Shown: positions 60,138-64,000 of the stretch, one piece after another
How the letters are laid out: the number at the start of each line of letters is the position of its first letter
How positions within the stretch are numbered: position 1 is the stretch's first letter
Source of the DNA: Micavibrio sp964400125
GTDB lineage: Bacteria > Pseudomonadota > Alphaproteobacteria > Micavibrionales > Micavibrionaceae
NCBI GenBank assembly: GCA_964400125.1
Contig: CAYNSR010000008.1
Coordinates: 1-64,000 of the forward strand
Length of the DNA stretch: 64,000 nt
Reading direction: 5' to 3'
Notes under the pieces: model-generated
What the model was told of the DNA's origin: nothing
The model's input: the letters and a program-made list of their open reading frames with translations, nothing else
Database searches by the model: none
Position numbers and translations under genes: made by a program

Positions 60138-60707
60138 TTAATAGGCGAATGTCACAGAGAAACTGCCCGTGTTTGCGCCATCGGCAGGCGTTCCCGTCAC
60201 TGCGATCTGGGCACCGAAGCTGACAACTTCGTTTACACCGCCAGTAACAACCGTAACCGGTACCGCAGCCCCGGCCAAAGGCTGGTTAGCGCCTTGGGTT
60301 ACCGTTCCGTAGGTGGTGTTTTGCAAGGTCAGCGCAGCACTCGGGAAATCGACAATCGCGCCGCGGGTCATCTGCAAGACGACGCCGTTGGCACCCGCCG
60401 GAACCGTCACCAGAACCGTCCCCTGACCGGAACCGGCCACCAGCTCCGTAGAAACGGAAGGCGGTGCCGCGGTGCTGACAACCGCACCGGCTGTATCCAT
60501 CGTCAGGGTAAAATCGTTTGCGGGCGCGCCGCCGTGAATCAGGAACCAGGTGCCAAATCCCATATCGACGCCATCGGTGGCGGTAATGGCGGAACTTGTG
60601 GTGATGGAAGACTGGATGGTCTGGGCCTGGGCACCGCCCGGTAAAAAAGCCAGAACGAGCGCAAGCGCGCCAATGGCAGCAAATGATTTGAGTGAATTGC
60701 GAGTCAT
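60138..60707 (-). CDS. DUF4402 major-pilin-like protein
   Basis: The 189-residue protein has a signal peptide (SFAAIGALALVLAFLPGGAQ) and a mature region rich in Thr, Val and Gly with FGTWFLIHGG, LTMDTAGAVV and a C-terminal GSFSVTFAY, the penultimate aromatic end of DUF4402 subunits. It is on the opposite strand to the chaperone and usher. AAGGAG precedes the start. Likely the main structural subunit or an adhesin. Confidence 0.82.
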   Translation of the reverse strand: MTRNSLKSFAAIGALALVLAFLPGGAQAQTIQSSITTSSAITATDGVDMGFGTWFLIHGGAPANDFTLTMDTAGAVVSTAAPPSVSTELVAGSGQGTVLVTVPAGANGVVLQMTRGAIVDFPSAALTLQNTTYGTVTQGANQPLAGAAVPVTVVTGGVNEVVSFGAQIAVTGTPADGANTGSFSVTFAY

Positions 60708-61054
60708 AAGGTTTCTCCTTGTAAACGATCCCGGGTTTTGTATCGGCGGCCCGCCTGCGCTGTCATCCCGGGAAAGCATCCTGCCCCGTGAAAATCGTGC
60801 AATTTAAAAATCAGGCACCATGAATCTATAACACACGAACATCGTTAAATCATTCTTAAAACTATCCGGAAGAACCTGAGGAGGGGCTATCCCTCGTTCA
60901 TCTTTCATTCATGATTCCATAAAGTTTGAGCGCTGCGATGCGACGGGGGAAGGGCGGCAAGCCTTGTTCTGCAAGGCTTTGTATGGTTTACTTTGAAGGG
61001 ACGGGTTGCGCCTCCCCCTTTTGGCCCGCCTTCATCTGTCATGTTTTCATTTTT
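60708..61054. other. Intergenic region between pilin and usher genes
   Basis: This ~350-bp stretch contains the divergent 5' regions of the pilin and usher genes and one small hairpin (GAGGG/CCCTC near 60880). An in-frame ATG at 60983 gives a longer usher N-terminus but lacks a clean signal. No operator was recognised. Confidence 0.5.
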
Positions 61055-64000
61055 ATGTCATCACAAATTCTGATTCCGTTTTTTGCGGGCTGTCTGATTT
61101 TTTTGTCCCCGGCAGCCACGGCACAAGAAACCCGCCCGAATCACCCGTCCATGATTCGGCCCGCGACCGATGCCGTCACGGAATCGGAACTCTCGTTGGC
61201 GCGGGATTTTGTCAGCCGCATTTCCGCAGGATTCGCCCGGGCCGATAAAATACTGGCCGCCGGGAACACCGCCACCGCCCGCAAAACAGGCAATATCCTG
61301 CCGGAAGGGGAAATGTTACTGTTCCGGGTCCGTCTGGAAAGGGGATTGATGCTGGATGCCCCCCTGACGGGGCGGGTACAGGGCGGCGATATTGTCCTGT
61401 CGCTGCGCGATTTTGTCGCCGCGCTGGAATTCCCGATTACCTTCACCGCCGACGGAATGTCCGCCACGGGCTGGTATATACGCGAAAACAAAATTTTTAC
61501 ACTGGACACCAAGGCGCGTGAAATCCGTACCGATCAGGGGGTTTTTCATCTGCCGCAAGATGTCCGGATTGAAGACGGCGATATTTTCATTGCCAGCGAC
61601 ATGCTGGCGCAATGGTTCGGATTCTCGCTCAGGCCTGAGCCGGGTTCGCTGGAGCTCTATCTCAAGACGCCTGTGCCATTGCCGATTCAAGAGCGTATGG
61701 CCCGACAGGGGCGGGATTACAAAACCGCCCGGACCGGGCCCCCGGTTCTGCCGCGGGCCCATGACGATCCTGGCCCGGTTGCCGTGCCGTTTGTCGATGT
61801 CGCGACGCGCACAACGCTTGATCGTCCCGGAGAAGGCAAGAACCGCCATCAATCGAGCGCATCCGTCCGGACCGCCGGGGATCTGGCCTACGGGACATTG
61901 ACCACCCAGTCCCAAATCGATAATGAAAACAGGCTTTCCAGTTTCCGTGCCAATTATCGGCAGGATTCACTGGTCCCGGAATTATTGGGGCCGCTGCGGG
62001 CGCGCCGCTTTGAAATCGGCGATTTGTCCACCGTGCGCATGGCGCTGCAAAACGGCAGTCTGGAACAAGGTGTGCGCGTGACCAATGTGCATCCGCAACG
62101 CAGCTATTTGCGCCCTTCGACGAGCATCACCGGCACGGCATTTCCCGGATGGGATGTCGAGCTTTACCGGGAAAACCAGTTTCTCGGCATGGCCACCGTC
62201 GGTGACGACGGGACCTATAGCTTCGACCAGATATCGCTTTTCAGTTCTGACAACACGTTTCGCGTCGTCATGTACGGACCGCAAGGAGAAGTGCGCGAGG
62301 AAAATCTCTATATTCCGGTCGATACAAAACACCTCTCCGATATCGGCAGCGCCTATGATATTTCACTTTCCCGGCAAAATACGCAGACCTACCGCAAAAA
62401 CGCCCGCGACAACGAAGATACAGGTGCGCCGCACCTGAGCGCCCTGTACGAACACCCGCTCGGGGAGGGCAGCATCGGCCTGATCGGAACGGATATACGG
62501 CAACGCGATGGCGAACATGTCGGCACGCTGCATGCCGGAATATCCACAACGCTGGCCCAGACATTGGTGAACATCAATACCGCCCTGGACAATTCCGGTG
62601 AGATGGCAGCGGAAATTGTCGCCAGGCGCAAAATCCGCCAGCATGAAATTCGTAATGAAATCGAACTGGCGACGGATCGGTACGATATCGGCGCACAACA
62701 AAAATCCCGTGAAATATTCACTGAAAGACTGGATATAACCGGACCCTTTCCCTTGTTCACCGCAATGCGCCCGCGATACAACACCAGCCTCAAATACACC
62801 GTCGATTCCGACGGGGACAGCAGCACGGATGCCACCGCCGGATTGAATGCATCGTGGAACCGGATGGCGCTGGGCCAGCAATTTCATTATAATGTGGGCT
62901 CATCAAACACCGATGGCCAGTTGCGCGGCACCACAACGCTTTCGGGCAACGCCGGATTGAACCGCCTTCGCCTTGTAACCGAATACGACATCGCGCCTGC
63001 GCATCACCTCACCCGTGTCATCGCCAGCGGTCAGCGTTATCTGGATACAAATCTGGAGGCCGGGATCGATCTGGCGCACCAGTTGGCACCGCGTTTGAGC
63101 GAAGCGGGATTTTATCTGAACTGGGACGCCGGATTCGCCCGCCTTTCGCCGGAAATGCGCTATAACTCAGACAACGATCTCACCGCGATTCTGAGTACAC
63201 GTTTTGGCATTACCCACGATCCGCAACAAAAACAGTTTCAAATGTCCGACCGCCCGGTTTCAACCTATGGCGGACTGAGCGCCTTTGTCTTTCTCGACAG
63301 GGATGGTGATCTTGCCTTTGGCCCCGGCGACGAACCCCTGCCTGATATTGTCGTGCAGGCCCCGCAAAATAGCGGCCATATCGTCACCGGAAAGGATGGC
63401 TATGCGTCCTTCACCCGGATGAACAATCTGCGCCTGACAGATGTTTTCATCGATACGGAAAGCTTGCCCGATCCACTGTGGATTTCGGCCTTCCCCGGCC
63501 AATCCATCCTGCCGCGTGAGGGGCATATGCACGAAATGCGTTTCCCCGTTCATATCTCCGGTGAAATCGACGGTACGGTCTACGCGCAAAATGACGCCGG
63601 ACAAAACCGCCCGATACGCGGCATAAGATTGCATCTGCTGTCGCCGGACGGGCAGAAAAAAATGAGCGTTGTTTCAGAACAGGACGGATTTTTTCTCTTC
63701 ACGCGCATCCCGCCGGGTCGTTATTATCTGACCGTTGACAATTCAGGCCTTGATGAAAGGCACATGGCAGGTCCGGCGGCCCAACCCGTCGATATCGGCT
63801 ATGAGGGGACAACGCTCTATAGCCAGAATATCTATCTGAAAGAAAACAGCAGGAATATTGCCTTCGAGATCATTGCCGATTCCGGCACAAACGCACAGAC
63901 CGGAACACGCGCCTTAAATCTGGGGCGCTATAAATCGCAAATGGCAATGGGGTTGGCGTGGTTTCACCTGAAGACCCGGTATGCGTCGTTGTTGCACGAT
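61055..64000 (+). CDS. Outer-membrane usher of an alternative chaperone-usher system (3' end outside window)
   Basis: The frame is open from ATG 61055 to the window end (982 codons) with no stop. The protein has a signal peptide (FFAGCLIFLSPAATAQ) and an N-terminal region (about 75-200) with RGLMLDAPLTGRVQGGD. Further on, ARRFEIGDLSTVRMALQNGS (about 313-332) and repeated Gly/Asp strand-turn units are as in large ushers. Near residue 740 there is an SdrD-B-like FVFLDRDGDLAFGPGDEPLP, then further beta-sandwich modules. With DUF4402 subunits and a chaperone next door, a secretion pore for fimbriae is the expected role. The end of the barrel is not visible. Confidence 0.8.
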   Translation, partial: MSSQILIPFFAGCLIFLSPAATAQETRPNHPSMIRPATDAVTESELSLARDFVSRISAGFARADKILAAGNTATARKTGNILPEGEMLLFRVRLERGLMLDAPLTGRVQGGDIVLSLRDFVAALEFPITFTADGMSATGWYIRENKIFTLDTKAREIRTDQGVFHLPQDVRIEDGDIFIASDMLAQWFGFSLRPEPGSLELYLKTPVPLPIQERMARQGRDYKTARTGPPVLPRAHDDPGPVAVPFVDVATRTTLDRPGEGKNRHQSSASVRTAGDLAYGTLTTQSQIDNENRLSSFRANYRQDSLVPELLGPLRARRFEIGDLSTVRMALQNGSLEQGVRVTNVHPQRSYLRPSTSITGTAFPGWDVELYRENQFLGMATVGDDGTYSFDQISLFSSDNTFRVVMYGPQGEVREENLYIPVDTKHLSDIGSAYDISLSRQNTQTYRKNARDNEDTGAPHLSALYEHPLGEGSIGLIGTDIRQRDGEHVGTLHAGISTTLAQTLVNINTALDNSGEMAAEIVARRKIRQHEIRNEIELATDRYDIGAQQKSREIFTERLDITGPFPLFTAMRPRYNTSLKYTVDSDGDSSTDATAGLNASWNRMALGQQFHYNVGSSNTDGQLRGTTTLSGNAGLNRLRLVTEYDIAPAHHLTRVIASGQRYLDTNLEAGIDLAHQLAPRLSEAGFYLNWDAGFARLSPEMRYNSDNDLTAILSTRFGITHDPQQKQFQMSDRPVSTYGGLSAFVFLDRDGDLAFGPGDEPLPDIVVQAPQNSGHIVTGKDGYASFTRMNNLRLTDVFIDTESLPDPLWISAFPGQSILPREGHMHEMRFPVHISGEIDGTVYAQNDAGQNRPIRGIRLHLLSPDGQKKMSVVSEQDGFFLFTRIPPGRYYLTVDNSGLDERHMAGPAAQPVDIGYEGTTLYSQNIYLKENSRNIAFEIIADSGTNAQTGTRALNLGRYKSQMAMGLAWFHLKTRYASLLHD

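Overview
The window looks like chromosomal sequence of a Gram-negative alphaproteobacterium of moderately high GC. Evidence is an MbfA-type ferritin/VIT1 iron exporter, an adrenodoxin-like ferredoxin, SapC, and the ffs RNA-dnaX-ybaB order. A Micavibrio/Rhodospirillales-like lineage is possible but is only a guess. A run of exactly 100 N (43923-44022) shows this is a scaffold with one gap. Most of the window is ordinary core sequence broken up by low-GC accessory blocks.

Layout. 1-5.8 kb: HTTM-like/DCC pair, cold-shock gene, mbfA, a TerB-like gene and a secreted DUF4139 protein. 5.8-12.5 kb: accessory block with a MITE-like repeat, an AIPR anti-phage-type gene, and a 4.5-kb element inserted exactly in the anticodon loop of a tRNA-Thr(CGU) gene. 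The element holds a multiubiquitin protein, a ThiF/E1-like enzyme, a small partner protein, an XRE regulator, a small HTH-like protein, a proteasome-fold Ntn-hydrolase and its own intact tRNA-Thr(CGU). 12.4-23.3 kb: tRNA-Gln, prmB, a divergent XRE/S24 regulator pair, cysQ-ugd with a second inositol-phosphatase-family gene, sapC, acyl-CoA dehydrogenase and a lytic transglycosylase. 23.3-36.8 kb: a 51-aa basic protein with its own promoter and terminator in an AT-rich patch, then housekeeping genes (tsaC/sua5, anmK, tyrS, AsmA-like, bcp, a NifS-like desulfurase, ferredoxin, LOG, mnmA). 36.8-38.5 kb: second accessory block with an AbrB-Doc toxin-antitoxin pair, a palindromic repeat and an Mrr-type nuclease. 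38.5-49.5 kb: rimO, two tandem acetyltransferases and an MFS carrier, the gapped CHAP-like protein, ceramidase-like protein, exonuclease III, and ybaB-dnaX preceded by the SRP RNA gene. 49.5-58.5 kb: a metal (probably zinc) uptake cluster without a visible ATPase, a Kef-type antiporter, DUF350-like, CBS and desaturase genes. 58.5-64 kb: an alternative chaperone-usher fimbrial locus (DUF4402 subunits, PapD-like chaperone, large usher cut by the window end).

The most notable result is the 7877-12386 element. Its two flanking half-tRNAs rejoin over a shared 9-bp core into a perfect 75-nt tRNA-Thr with matched acceptor stem, and the element supplies a slightly different complete copy of the same tRNA. 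It puts ubiquitin-like conjugation genes and a proteasome-fold hydrolase together, with no recognisable integrase inside.
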